NCBI GenBank assembly: GCA_947259675.1
Contig: CAMYNE010000296.1
Location: forward strand, 1-8,141
Reading direction: 5' to 3'
Length of the DNA stretch: 8,141 nucleotides
Source of the DNA: an uncultured Pirellulaceae bacterium
Lineage (GTDB): Bacteria > Planctomycetota > Planctomycetia > Pirellulales > Pirellulaceae
Below are positions 1-7,285 of the stretch, piece after piece. Both the position numbers and the translations under genes were made by a program. How positions within the stretch are numbered: the stretch's first letter is position 1; every line of letters starts with the position of its first letter. The notes under the pieces are model-generated. The model had not been told where the DNA came from, searched no databases, and was given only the letters and a program-made list of their open reading frames with translations.

Positions 1-82
1 AGGGCACGATGTCCAAAAACTCCAGTTCGCGTCCGAGTACTTTTTGGTAAAGAAATAACAGCGCGGCCTTCGCCTGTTTTTG
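1..82 (-). pseudogene. Fragment of an integron-type tyrosine recombinase (core-binding domain helix), continuing off the left edge
   Basis: Read on the minus strand, 27 codons from position 82 to the window edge give a peptide beginning QKQAKAALLFLYQKVLG and ending in ELEFLDIVP. This matches my recollection of the SAM-like core-binding domain of integron integrases: IntI1 has HRQALAALLFFYGKVL at the same place, and planctomycete relatives read nearly identically. The family needs about 50-200 residues before this point. Here the frame to the right holds no recognisable N-terminal part: TAA and TGA stops occur in frame between about 150 and 257, and there is no ATG. I therefore infer a 5'-truncated copy whose homology breaks at the hairpin at 72-90. 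The catalytic R-H-R-Y part, if present, would lie outside the window. The match is from memory, over a short peptide. Confidence 0.5.
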
Positions 83-90
83 CAACAGGC
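72..90. repeat. Perfect 7-bp inverted repeat (hairpin) at the integrase-fragment junction
   Basis: Arms GCCTGTT (72-78) and AACAGGC (84-90) pair perfectly around a 5-nt loop. There is no T-run on either side in either direction, so it is not an intrinsic terminator. It sits where the minus-strand integrase-like peptide begins and the plus-strand integrase-like frame opens. It could be the scar of a fold-back or microhomology-mediated inversion, or a chance hairpin. Confidence 0.5.
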
Positions 91-274
91 CAATTATGGA
101 AAAAATGACAAAAAGTGGTTTCCTAAGTGGATTCGACGATACTGCGCCGCGTTAAATTGCGAATCTGGACGACTGACGAACGGAACCCGGGGGCAGTCCG
201 CCGTTTTGGCAAGCCGAACCAAACCTAACAAATTCCAGTTTGCTTACAAACGATCATGTGCTGAATACGAATGA
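80..274 (+). pseudogene. Probable decayed N-terminal piece of a planctomycete integrase
   Basis: The plus-strand frame from TTG at 80 to TGA at 272-274 encodes 64 residues. Near its start is KKWFPKWIRRYCAALN (codons 110-157), which resembles the N-terminal extension of planctomycete integron-type integrases, where a W-F-P-K/R-W-x-x-R-Y motif is followed by a helical domain. The rest is only vaguely similar: a P, an R and a Y near the end have the spacing I remember for the later 'PAWQRLQ...AYR' segment. No ATG start or Shine-Dalgarno sequence is present, and the frame stops after 64 codons where an integrase should continue for about 400. It points in the opposite direction to the fragment at 1-82, although the two resemble parts of one protein family. 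It could instead be chance noncoding sequence. Confidence 0.33.
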
Positions 275-489
275 TCGAAGCCAGCTGTGTTCGATTTTCA
301 AGATCTTGCTCGTTTGATTTGGGCGAATTGCGCATAAATACGCGATGAAGCAACGATCGCTGACATACCACACGCACACGAGGCGACTATTGCAGATGCC
401 GATTGCCACAGCGTTGAGCTGTTTCGACTCGAATTCGTCGATGGTAAGATATAGGTTCGAGATTGATGACCCCATCCGAAATCTAGATC
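275..489. other. Region upstream of the PSCyt gene with no intact gene; contains a coding-like relic at 338-454
   Basis: No intact gene is visible here. One plus-strand stretch (338-451, stop TAG at 452-454, preceded by TAA at 335-337) is open for 38 codons and reads like protein: it contains EATIAD twice and ends CHSVELFRLEFVDGKI. It has no ATG, GTG or TTG start near its left end and I do not recognise the product, so it may be a gene relic. It is in the same frame as the integrase-like piece at 80-274. No convincing sigma70 promoter for the gene at 490 was found; TTGATT at 314-319 followed by TAAATA at 335-340 has a spacer of only 15 nt. In-frame TAG at 484-486 closes the downstream gene's frame on its left. 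Confidence 0.4.
347..397 (+). repeat. Two 18-nt direct repeats differing only at codon third positions
   Basis: The copies are at 347-364 and 380-397, 33 nt (11 codons) apart. Both translate to EATIAD in the plus frame. All 12 first and second codon positions are identical and all six third positions differ (GAA/GAG, GCA/GCG, ACG/ACT, ATC/ATT, GCT/GCA, GAC/GAT). On the minus strand the register sharing those wobble positions gives SAIVAS twice, so the pattern alone does not fix the coding strand. Confidence 0.6.
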
Positions 490-2952
490 ATGCTCCGGAC
501 TCCGAAAGTTCATTTACTGGTTCAGACGGCTTTGACGGCCGCAGTTCTTGTGTCCACTTTATCGGGGCAGGAACTGGTTACGGACAAAGTCGATTTTGCT
601 CGCCAGATACTTCCGATCTTGTCAGACAAATGTTTTGTCTGTCACGGTCCGGATACCCATTCTGATACCGAACTTCGCCTGGATTCATTGGACGGAGCTT
701 CGGCTGATCTGGGTGGTTATCATGCGATTGATCTCGCGTCACCCAATGATTCGGAGATTCTCGTCCGAATAAGCTCGGACGACGCTCCCATGCCGCCTGA
801 AGAGGCGGACAAACAGCTCTCGGACGATGAGCGCGAATTGATTTCGCGCTGGATCAAACAAGGCGGTCGGTATTCAAAACACTGGGCCTTTGTTCCCCCC
901 AGGAAGCAAGTTCTCGCAAATGTGAATTCAACAAAAAACGCCGACGTGATCGACGCGTTTGTTTTGAATGAACTTCGAAAGAAAGACTTTGGTTTCGCCA
1001 ACGAAGCCGACCGCGCGACACTGGCACGCCGCGTTGCGCTAGTTTTGACGGGGCTACCACCCGAACCCGAACAATTGAAAAATTTCCTGAGCGACGAAAG
1101 CCCGCAGGCGTACGAACGACTGGTCGACGAATTGCTTGAAAGCCCTCGGTTTGGTGAACATCAAGCGCGTTACTGGTTAGATGCGGTTCGCTTCGGTGAT
1201 ACGCATGGGCTGCATCTGGATAACCGGCGTGGCATCTATCCGTATCGCGATTGGGTCGTAAAAGCGTTCAACGACAATCTGCCTCTCGATGACTTTATCA
1301 CTTGGCAGCTGGCAGGCGACTTACTACCCGATCCGACGATTGAACAACATGTCGCAACCGGTTTTGTCCGTCTGAATCCGAGCACGGGCGAGGGTGGCGT
1401 AATTCCGGCGGAGTTTCAAGCCAAGAACAACTTCGATCGAACGGAAACATTGGGAACTGCTTTGCTGGGACTGTCGTTGACGTGTGCGCGCTGCCACACT
1501 CACAAATACGACCCGATTACGCAAACTGAGTATTATCGGTTACTAGCGTTCTTCAACAGCACGGCAGAGGGTGCTTTGGATGGCAATTCTTACACCTACG
1601 CGCCGGTCGTCAAGGCTCCGGAAAACTATGATGCCTGGCTGGAATGGGAGGCACTTGAAGCCGCGATTGCCCAACTCTTGAAAACAGCCAGTCAGCAATT
1701 GGGAGTTGCCGAGCTTTCTCCGGTTGAACTTGCGAGGTGGGAAAAAGGGTCGAAGCGTAAGCGACTGGCGATGATCGCAGATCCGGAAGGATCGTTCGTC
1801 TCATTCGATTTTCATGTTTACGCACGCGTTGTCCAAAACAGCATTTCCAATGCGGAAAAAAACTTTACGACAACGCTCGTTGCAAAAGATCTTCCCCAAC
1901 CGCGCGAAACAAAGTTGCTTGAACGAGGCGAATACAGCCAGCCGATTGGCGACCCGCTTGAGCCGGGAATCATCGAAGTGGTCGGTGCCTTTCCGGTACA
2001 AGCACCCAGGAATCGACTGGGTCTGGCCGAGTGGCTTACTTCTGCGGAGCATCCGTTGACGTCACGCGTGTTGATTAACCGAGTCTGGCAGCAAATTTTC
2101 GGCGATGGCCTGGTGCGGACCCCCGAAGACTTTGGCGTGCGGGGCCAACTGCCAACTCATCCCGAATTGCTCGATTGGCTGGCCGTTGAACTTCAGGAAA
2201 GCGGCTGGGACCGCAAACACATGATTCGAATGATGGTCACCAGTCGAACTTTTAAGCAAAGTTCGGCTTGGCGAGCTGATATCGTCGATCCGGAGAATCG
2301 GTTGTTCGCTCGTGGACCTGCTTATCGACTTGACGCCGAAGTTCTGAGGGATCTTGGTCTCTGGGCCAGCCAACTTCTCGATCCAATGATGGGTGGAGAA
2401 GGAGTGAAACCCTACCAACCTCCAGGAATGTGGTCAGCATTAGCTCATCCAGCGAGCAACACGAAGAACTATGTTCGCGACAAAGGCCAGCGCATCTACC
2501 GCAAGAGCCTTTACGTTTATTGGAAACGTACGAGCCCACATCCAATGATGACGCTGTTTGATGCACCTAGTCGCGAATCCAGTTGCGTTCGCCGCGCGCC
2601 TACTAACACGTCATTGCAGTCCTTAGCCCTTTTGAATGAAACTCAGCGAATCGAAATGGCGCGACTGTTGGCAGAGCGATTGATGCGCGAAGGTAAAGAT
2701 GAAGCAGCTCGATTTGACAATCTCTTTCGTTTGCTGGCTTGTCGCGGTCCGACAAAAGCGGAGCTGCGCGCTTGCCGGGACTTGTTAACGTCGATGCGAG
2801 AGAGGTATGCCCACGATAAACCGGCGGCGAAAGAACTGCTGGCGACGGGTGATGCGGTCGGAGATAAAAAACTTGATCCAGTAGAACACGCGGCGTGGAC
2901 ACAAATTGCGGCGACCGTGCTGGCAAGTGATGTTGCAATATCGCTTTATTAA
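490..2952 (+). CDS. PSCyt1-PSCyt2(DUF1549)-PSD1(DUF1553) exported cytochrome c-like protein
   Basis: An 820-residue secreted or envelope protein of a family expanded in planctomycetes; its reaction is not established. Residues 1-27 form a signal peptide (basic n-region with R3 and K6, then a hydrophobic run to about 25). Residues 35-126 are the PSCyt1 domain with haem-binding motif C48-FV-C51-H52 and the typical MPP at 101-103. HWAFVPP (131-137) precedes the PSCyt2/DUF1549 domain (about 152-358), which ends in a second CxxCH, C332-AR-C335-H336. The PSD1/DUF1553 domain spans about 508-815 (NRLGLAEWLTS, then INRVWQQIFG). The segment between the two large domains is about 150 residues and lacks the LamG-like insert of many longer relatives. 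The start is the first ATG after in-frame TAG 484-486; there is no Shine-Dalgarno sequence. It is followed after 16 nt by the DUF1501 gene, its usual partner, probably as one operon. The C-terminal end (ASDVAISLY) departs from the LNLDE-type ending I expect. Confidence 0.93.
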   Translation: MLRTPKVHLLVQTALTAAVLVSTLSGQELVTDKVDFARQILPILSDKCFVCHGPDTHSDTELRLDSLDGASADLGGYHAIDLASPNDSEILVRISSDDAPMPPEEADKQLSDDERELISRWIKQGGRYSKHWAFVPPRKQVLANVNSTKNADVIDAFVLNELRKKDFGFANEADRATLARRVALVLTGLPPEPEQLKNFLSDESPQAYERLVDELLESPRFGEHQARYWLDAVRFGDTHGLHLDNRRGIYPYRDWVVKAFNDNLPLDDFITWQLAGDLLPDPTIEQHVATGFVRLNPSTGEGGVIPAEFQAKNNFDRTETLGTALLGLSLTCARCHTHKYDPITQTEYYRLLAFFNSTAEGALDGNSYTYAPVVKAPENYDAWLEWEALEAAIAQLLKTASQQLGVAELSPVELARWEKGSKRKRLAMIADPEGSFVSFDFHVYARVVQNSISNAEKNFTTTLVAKDLPQPRETKLLERGEYSQPIGDPLEPGIIEVVGAFPVQAPRNRLGLAEWLTSAEHPLTSRVLINRVWQQIFGDGLVRTPEDFGVRGQLPTHPELLDWLAVELQESGWDRKHMIRMMVTSRTFKQSSAWRADIVDPENRLFARGPAYRLDAEVLRDLGLWASQLLDPMMGGEGVKPYQPPGMWSALAHPASNTKNYVRDKGQRIYRKSLYVYWKRTSPHPMMTLFDAPSRESSCVRRAPTNTSLQSLALLNETQRIEMARLLAERLMREGKDEAARFDNLFRLLACRGPTKAELRACRDLLTSMRERYAHDKPAAKELLATGDAVGDKKLDPVEHAAWTQIAATVLASDVAISLY

Positions 2953-2968
2953 CTGACTTGGTGGAACA

Positions 2969-4486
2969 ATGACGAATCAGGGCCCTCTGCGAGAGTATGA
3001 GTTGCTTGCGACGCGGCGCCAGCTTTTTGGTCGGGCGGCATTGGGACTGGGCACAGCGGCACTTGCCAACATCTTTGGATCCGAGTTGATCGGTGATGAG
3101 GTGCCGGATGCCACTGCGACTCATGGAGGGATTCATCACCTGGCCAAGGCAAAACGTGTAATCTATTTGTTCATGAGTGGTGGACCGAGTCATCACGATC
3201 TTTGGGACTACAAGCCGAAATTGAACGAAATGTTTGGCAAACAATTGCCTGATCACGTTCGTAGCGGCCAGCGAATTACGGGCATGACCGCGAATCAGAA
3301 AAATGGCTTGCCGGTTTGCCCAAGCAAGTACAAATTCACGAAATATGACAACAACGATCGCGGTGTCTACATCAGTGATCTTCTTCCACATACCGCGACA
3401 GTGGCCAAAGAACTGTGTGTCGTGCACAGTACGTTCACGGAAGCCATTAATCACGATCCGGCAATCACCTACATTCAGACCGGTAGTCAGATACCTGGTC
3501 GACCCAGTCTCGGAGCTTGGTTGAGTTATGGACTGGGCAGTATGAACGAGAATTTGCCGGGTTACGTGGTGATGCACGCTCACACAAATTTTGCCGAGCA
3601 GAGTCTGTTCAACCGTTTATGGGGCACGGGATTTATGCCCTCTGATCATCAAGGCGTTTTGCTGCGAAGTCAAGGCGATCCGGTTCTTTATCTAAACAAC
3701 CCTGATGGTGTCTCGCGCGCGGATCGACGCGCACAGCTGGATGCACTGGCGGCCATCAATCAGGCGCAACATGAACGGTTTGGTGATCCGGAGATTTTGG
3801 CTCGTATCAAACAGCACGAAATGGCTTATCGAATGCAGTCATCGGTTCCGGAGTTGATGGATTTGTCCGATGAACGCGAAAACACTTTTGAACTGTACGG
3901 CGAGGATGCAAGAAAACCTGGTTCATTTGCGGCATGTTGTTTGAATGCCAGACGCCTGGCCGAACGAGGAGTCCGCAACATACAGATATTCCACCGTGGC
4001 TGGGATGCACACTCAAACTTGCCCAAAGAGCATGAGTCGCAATGCAAAGATGTCGACCAAGGATGTGCCGCGCTAATTCAGGATCTGAAACAACGCGGGA
4101 TGCTCGATGACACACTCGTGATCTGGGGCGGCGAATTCGGTCGCACGGCTTATTGCCAGGGCGGGCTCACGAAGGAGAATTACGGCCGCGACCATCATCC
4201 ACGTTGCTTTACAGTTTGGTTGGCAGGCGGAGGCGTCAAAGCCGGCATCACTTACGGCCGGACCGACGATTACGGCTACAACATTGCCGACGAACACGGG
4301 AATCCGCTTGATCCTCAGCCAGGCAAGGAAACCTGGACGCCAGGCACGATGCACATCCACGACTTAAACGCGACCATTCTTCATTTGCTTGGGATCGATC
4401 ATCGGCGCTTGACGTTTCGCTATCAAGGTCGCGACTTTCGGCTTACCGATGTCCACGGAAATGTCATTCATGACTTGATCGCGTGA
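2969..4486 (+). CDS. DUF1501 family exported protein (alkaline phosphatase/sulfatase-like fold)
   Basis: A 505-residue DUF1501 (PF07394) protein, related in fold to alkaline phosphatases and sulfatases; the substrate is unknown. The N-terminus has a twin-arginine-like signal, TRRQLFGRAALGLG (15-28), so Tat export is inferred. Family landmarks in order are FMSGGPSHHDLWD (68-80), NHDPAITYI (161-169), GWDAHS (344-349), GGEFGRT (387-393), GRDHHP (406-411), HIHDLNATILHLLG (462-475) and a C-terminal LTFRYQGRDFRLTDVHG (481-497). The His and Asp residues in these motifs are plausible metal ligands, by analogy with the superfamily. The length is normal and no key block is missing. The start ATG follows GGTGGA by 3 nt, a weak Shine-Dalgarno match at short spacing. 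It lies 16 nt after the PSCyt/PSD1 gene, so co-transcription and translational coupling are likely. The last 19 nt overlap the convergent kinase gene. Confidence 0.95.
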   Translation: MTNQGPLREYELLATRRQLFGRAALGLGTAALANIFGSELIGDEVPDATATHGGIHHLAKAKRVIYLFMSGGPSHHDLWDYKPKLNEMFGKQLPDHVRSGQRITGMTANQKNGLPVCPSKYKFTKYDNNDRGVYISDLLPHTATVAKELCVVHSTFTEAINHDPAITYIQTGSQIPGRPSLGAWLSYGLGSMNENLPGYVVMHAHTNFAEQSLFNRLWGTGFMPSDHQGVLLRSQGDPVLYLNNPDGVSRADRRAQLDALAAINQAQHERFGDPEILARIKQHEMAYRMQSSVPELMDLSDERENTFELYGEDARKPGSFAACCLNARRLAERGVRNIQIFHRGWDAHSNLPKEHESQCKDVDQGCAALIQDLKQRGMLDDTLVIWGGEFGRTAYCQGGLTKENYGRDHHPRCFTVWLAGGGVKAGITYGRTDDYGYNIADEHGNPLDPQPGKETWTPGTMHIHDLNATILHLLGIDHRRLTFRYQGRDFRLTDVHGNVIHDLIA

Positions 4487-6042
4487 TTGGTTTGTGTGTA
4501 CAAGATTAACAGCTCGTCAATCTGGTCACGCAGGAAACGGTTGAGCTTATCCCTTTTGTTTTCAACCATGGCAAGCGCGTTTCTGACGAGAGCCAGTTGT
4601 TCACGGGTGTCTTCCGAGTTGCGTTGATTGTAGACGATTGCCAGCCCGGCCCAGCCAATGACATTGAATCGTTCGTTGATATCTTCGATGTTTCTAAGTT
4701 TGTCGTAGATCTCGTGTGCGTTATCCCAGTCTTGATGTTTCAGGTAAAACTCGCCAAGTCGTGCATTCGCCTCGCGATGGTAGTACAGCATGTTGTTTTC
4801 GTCTTCAGCCTCATTTAGCGGAAAATACTCAATAACCGCTTTCCAGTGGTCTTCTGTATTGAACCAATATGCCATGCGGTATTGTTCACGAACATTGTTT
4901 TCTTTGACGATCGAACTTAGAATTCTTCCTTCCACATCGAACGGATCGACTGGTGGATTGCCAAATGCATTCCAGGTTCCCAAAGCCAGCCCTAGAAGAA
5001 TCAGCGAAGCCAGGAGTAACATTGTCGATGGCGATTTCCACCACGACTGGATATTCCCTTTCATGACCGCTTCGAGCTGTCGCGTGACGGCCAGTTTAGA
5101 TTCGGGAACCGTCTGCGATCCCGCGGTACCCATCGACTCCGTGGCAGCAAGTTTTTCGATCAATTCTTCCCAGTCTTCATCGACATCGATTTTTATTTTG
5201 CGAATCTCTTTGATGAGAAACGCAGCATCAGCAGGTCGATCATCGGGTGATTTCGCGATCATCTTGTGAACAAGCTGACACAGCTCGACGGGAACATCAG
5301 GGCGGATTTCGGCGAGTGGTTGTGGCTCAGTGTTGACATGCTGGAGCGCGATTGCAAGTGCATTTTCGCCCTCGTAAGGTGGCCGCCCAGTGAGCATGTG
5401 ATAGGCCGTCACACCTAGTGAATAAATATCACTGCGCGGATCGATTTTCTGACCTTCGACCTGTTCCGGGCTCATATACAGCGGTGTCCCCATCGTAATG
5501 CCGATTTGGGTCAAGTCTTGTCGAGCCCGCTCGTTATTCACTCGTGCGAGACCGAAGTCCGCGACTTTGACTTCGCCGGTGGTTGAAATCATGATGTTTT
5601 CCGGTTTGATGTCCCGGTGAATGACGTTCATCTCGTCCGCTTTTTGAAGTGCCAGCGCAACCTGACGCAGCACATTGACTGCCATTACCGGTTCAACCGC
5701 ACCATATCGAGAGATGTATTGTCGCAGATTGCGTCCCGGTACGTATTCCTGGGCAATGAAATGGACTCCGTTATCTTGCCCAACTTCGTAAATCTGAACG
5801 ATGTTAGCTTGAACCAGTGCGGCGGCTGCCTGGGCTTCGCGGAGAAATCGCTGGATGTACGAGTTGTCGCGCGCCAACTCGGGCTTGAGAATCTTCAGCG
5901 CGACATTTCTTTTCAAGGATTGTTGTTGGGAAAGATAAACATCAGCCATTCCCCCCCTGCCCAACCGCCGGATCAAATAATATTCACCAATCGTCTGTCC
6001 GGTCAGATCGGGAGTCGAATTATCGATCGGAGGTTGGTTCAT
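4468..6042 (-). CDS. Membrane-anchored Hanks-type (PknB-like) Ser/Thr protein kinase with C-terminal TPR-like tail
   Basis: A 524-residue protein kinase that should phosphorylate Ser/Thr on unknown targets. The catalytic domain (about 21-283) is complete: Gly-rich loop LGRGGMADVY (27-36), VALK with K50, a candidate helix-C E69, HRDIKPEN (142-149; catalytic D144), DFG (162-164), an activation loop with T178, T183 and T186, MSPEQ (190-194), D205 in SDIYSLG and R269. It is an RD-type kinase, so activation-loop autophosphorylation is expected. Residues 284-337 are an acidic, Ser/Thr-containing linker. Residues about 339-358 form one transmembrane helix (STMLLLASLILLGLALGT). The 165-residue tail lies on the far side of the membrane; it has one good TPR-like unit (about 427-452) and otherwise looks helical, suggesting a protein-binding sensor. 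The PASTA repeats of PknB are absent. The start has no Shine-Dalgarno sequence but leaves a normal 20-residue lead into the kinase fold. A candidate promoter lies about 110 nt upstream, and the 3' end overlaps the DUF1501 gene. Confidence 0.95.
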   Translation of the reverse strand: MNQPPIDNSTPDLTGQTIGEYYLIRRLGRGGMADVYLSQQQSLKRNVALKILKPELARDNSYIQRFLREAQAAAALVQANIVQIYEVGQDNGVHFIAQEYVPGRNLRQYISRYGAVEPVMAVNVLRQVALALQKADEMNVIHRDIKPENIMISTTGEVKVADFGLARVNNERARQDLTQIGITMGTPLYMSPEQVEGQKIDPRSDIYSLGVTAYHMLTGRPPYEGENALAIALQHVNTEPQPLAEIRPDVPVELCQLVHKMIAKSPDDRPADAAFLIKEIRKIKIDVDEDWEELIEKLAATESMGTAGSQTVPESKLAVTRQLEAVMKGNIQSWWKSPSTMLLLASLILLGLALGTWNAFGNPPVDPFDVEGRILSSIVKENNVREQYRMAYWFNTEDHWKAVIEYFPLNEAEDENNMLYYHREANARLGEFYLKHQDWDNAHEIYDKLRNIEDINERFNVIGWAGLAIVYNQRNSEDTREQLALVRNALAMVENKRDKLNRFLRDQIDELLILYTQTNHAIKS

Positions 6043-6149
6043 TAAGTAAGCTCTAATTTCCCGCGCAATATTTGAATATCACGAAAAAAGGCAAATTCGA
6101 GGACACTCAGCGCCGCGAATCGCTCGACAAAAACAAACAATGTCAGTTA

Positions 6150-6178
6150 AGTATGCTAGTTAGCCCGCGTTTTTTCAA
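6150..6178 (-). promoter_or_regulatory. Candidate sigma70-type promoter for the kinase gene
   Basis: On the minus strand, TTGAAA (6178-6173) is followed by a 17-nt spacer and CATACT (6155-6150), matching the consensus at 5/6 and 4/6 positions. It predicts a leader of about 100 nt before the kinase ATG. The surrounding gap 6043-6298 shows no hairpin-plus-T-run terminator, so read-through from the isomerase gene is also possible. This is consensus matching only, and planctomycete promoters often diverge from it. Confidence 0.35.
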
Positions 6179-6298
6179 CTTCGTTCGCTGCATTTCCAGC
6201 CAGAATTGAAGCGGAATCAGCCGCAACAGTCCAATCGTCGAAAACGGACGCGATGGAGCTGTACGGACAATTCGAGATAACGTTCTGTCAAACTGCTT

Positions 6299-7228
6299 TC
6301 AACTTTTAAGTCCGAAAACGCGATCCATGTTGGCCGACACTTCTTTCAATCTTGTCAAATCGCCACCGCCGACTTCAGCGGCTGCCCATCCATAGTAGTT
6401 GATTTCGGTTAAGGCAGCGCGAACATCGGCCCAGTCGATATCGCCTTCACCAATTTTTGCCCACTCGGATTTGGCTCGTGAATAGCCTTTCAGATCGAGC
6501 TTTACAATTCGAGTCCCGAGCGTTCGGATCCAATCGCCCATACTGCCGTATTTCCAATGGTTGCCGATATCTAATTGCAATCCGACCCAGGGTGAATTGA
6601 ATTCCTCTACGTACTTCAAATATTTGTCCGCGGTTTGCGTATGATCTCCGTCGTGATCGTACAGAAATCGGTTCCAGACATTCTCAATGACAATGTGAAT
6701 GCCCAGCCTGGCACACAGTGGCAACGCTTTGGATATATTCTCAACTGATCTTGGCCAAATTTCATCTTCCGGCCCGTCTTTACCATGCCCAGCGACTAAC
6801 AGAACAGAATTACCGCCTACAGCGTGAGTATCGCGGATGGCGGTCATCAGATCGGCAAGTGCCTGTGCGCGGATTTTCTCGTCGCTATTAGTGTGAGTCA
6901 GATTCCAGTGCGTTGAACACACCGTGCCATCAACCGGTAAACCCGATTCGGCGATCGCCTTTTTGGTCGCTTCGACATTCATGCCGGGAGAGTTCATTTC
7001 GATGCCGGCGAATCCCGCTTCTTTGACGGCGTTGAATTTGTCCGTCAACGATCCTTCGACTTTAACCATCCCGATTTTGAGCGTTTTGAAAATCCGATCT
7101 TGCAACGAATACTCTTCCATTGTTCCTGTTACCGGTTGCGCGAGCACAGGGCGATGAACCTTACAGAGGGCTGTCGCGGTTGCCGCTTGAATGAAACGAC
7201 GACGATTGAGAGAAGGTCGAATGGCCAT
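6299..7228 (-). CDS. Tat-exported sugar phosphate isomerase/epimerase-like TIM-barrel protein
   Basis: A 309-residue protein of the xylose isomerase-like TIM-barrel / AP endonuclease 2 family (PF01261), which holds sugar isomerases, epimerases and inosose dehydratases acting on a divalent-metal-bound substrate; the exact substrate cannot be read from the sequence. The N-terminus carries a twin-arginine signal, NRRRFIQAATATAL (8-21), then the barrel from about residue 50. Candidate metal or active-site residues are E182 (IVIENVW), D220 and H224 (LQLDIGNHW), D245 (VKLDLKGY) and E285 (AAAEVGGG). The block IGEGDIDWADV (259-269) is typical of the family. Residues 186-200 are rich in Asp and His, perhaps an extra metal-binding loop. 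The start is well supported by AGGAG six nt upstream. It has its own candidate promoter and is isolated from the upstream cytochrome gene by a terminator. Planctomycetes carry many such exported paralogues, usually tied to carbohydrate breakdown. Confidence 0.92.
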   Translation of the reverse strand: MAIRPSLNRRRFIQAATATALCKVHRPVLAQPVTGTMEEYSLQDRIFKTLKIGMVKVEGSLTDKFNAVKEAGFAGIEMNSPGMNVEATKKAIAESGLPVDGTVCSTHWNLTHTNSDEKIRAQALADLMTAIRDTHAVGGNSVLLVAGHGKDGPEDEIWPRSVENISKALPLCARLGIHIVIENVWNRFLYDHDGDHTQTADKYLKYVEEFNSPWVGLQLDIGNHWKYGSMGDWIRTLGTRIVKLDLKGYSRAKSEWAKIGEGDIDWADVRAALTEINYYGWAAAEVGGGDLTRLKEVSANMDRVFGLKS

Positions 7229-7234
7229 GGGGAT

Positions 7235-7239
7235 CTCCT
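7235..7239 (-). promoter_or_regulatory. Shine-Dalgarno site of the isomerase-like gene
   Basis: The minus-strand sequence AGGAG ends six nt before the ATG at 7228-7226. It is the strongest ribosome-binding site in the window and fixes this start; the kinase and PSCyt starts lack one. It directly adjoins one of two TGAATTCA palindromes. Confidence 0.75.
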
Positions 7240-7285
7240 GAATTCAAGTGCATCCCAATTAGAGTTAACTGATGAGCTGAATTCA
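7239..7285. repeat. Pair of TGAATTCA palindromes flanking the isomerase promoter (possible operator)
   Basis: The 8-bp palindrome TGAATTCA occurs at 7239-7246 and 7278-7285, as part of a 10-bp direct repeat CTGAATTCAA (7238-7247 and 7277-7286), 39 bp start to start. One copy overlaps the candidate -35 box. The other lies between the predicted transcription start and the Shine-Dalgarno site. That placement would suit a repressor, but no regulator is known, and short palindromes can arise by chance. Confidence 0.35.

Noticed and set aside
151..229. GTTAAAT (151-157) and ACCTAAC (223-229) match the integron core-site consensus GTTRRRY and RYYYAAC, suggestive of attI or attC next to an integrase relic.
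   Set aside because: The order is wrong for an attC, the two arms are not complementary in the required way, and such degenerate 7-mers are expected by chance in about 500 bases.
254..257. A minus-strand KIEHSWLRSFVF peptide ending at the TGA here, in the same frame as the integrase fragment at 1-82 and faintly like the RTEQAYVNWVRAFIRF segment of IntI1.
   Set aside because: The alignment needs a gap, the spacing to the next block is too long and two stops intervene, so it is too weak to list as part of the recombinase.
251..277. Inverted repeat CGATCAT (251-257) / ATGATCG (271-277) with a 13-nt loop.
   Set aside because: The short stem, long loop, lack of a T-run and lack of a nearby start make it indistinguishable from chance.
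2603..3583. Long minus-strand open frame (326 codons) under the PSCyt and DUF1501 genes.
   Set aside because: It is antisense to two well-supported genes, spans their junction and shows no recognisable domain. It is a shadow of their codon usage.
6148..6298. The isomerase frame stays open for about 50 codons after its TGA stop (6301-6299), suggesting stop read-through or a small downstream gene.
   Set aside because: A run of this length without stops is expected by chance nearly one time in ten. The main protein already ends like its family, and the only ATG in the extension gives about 16 residues.
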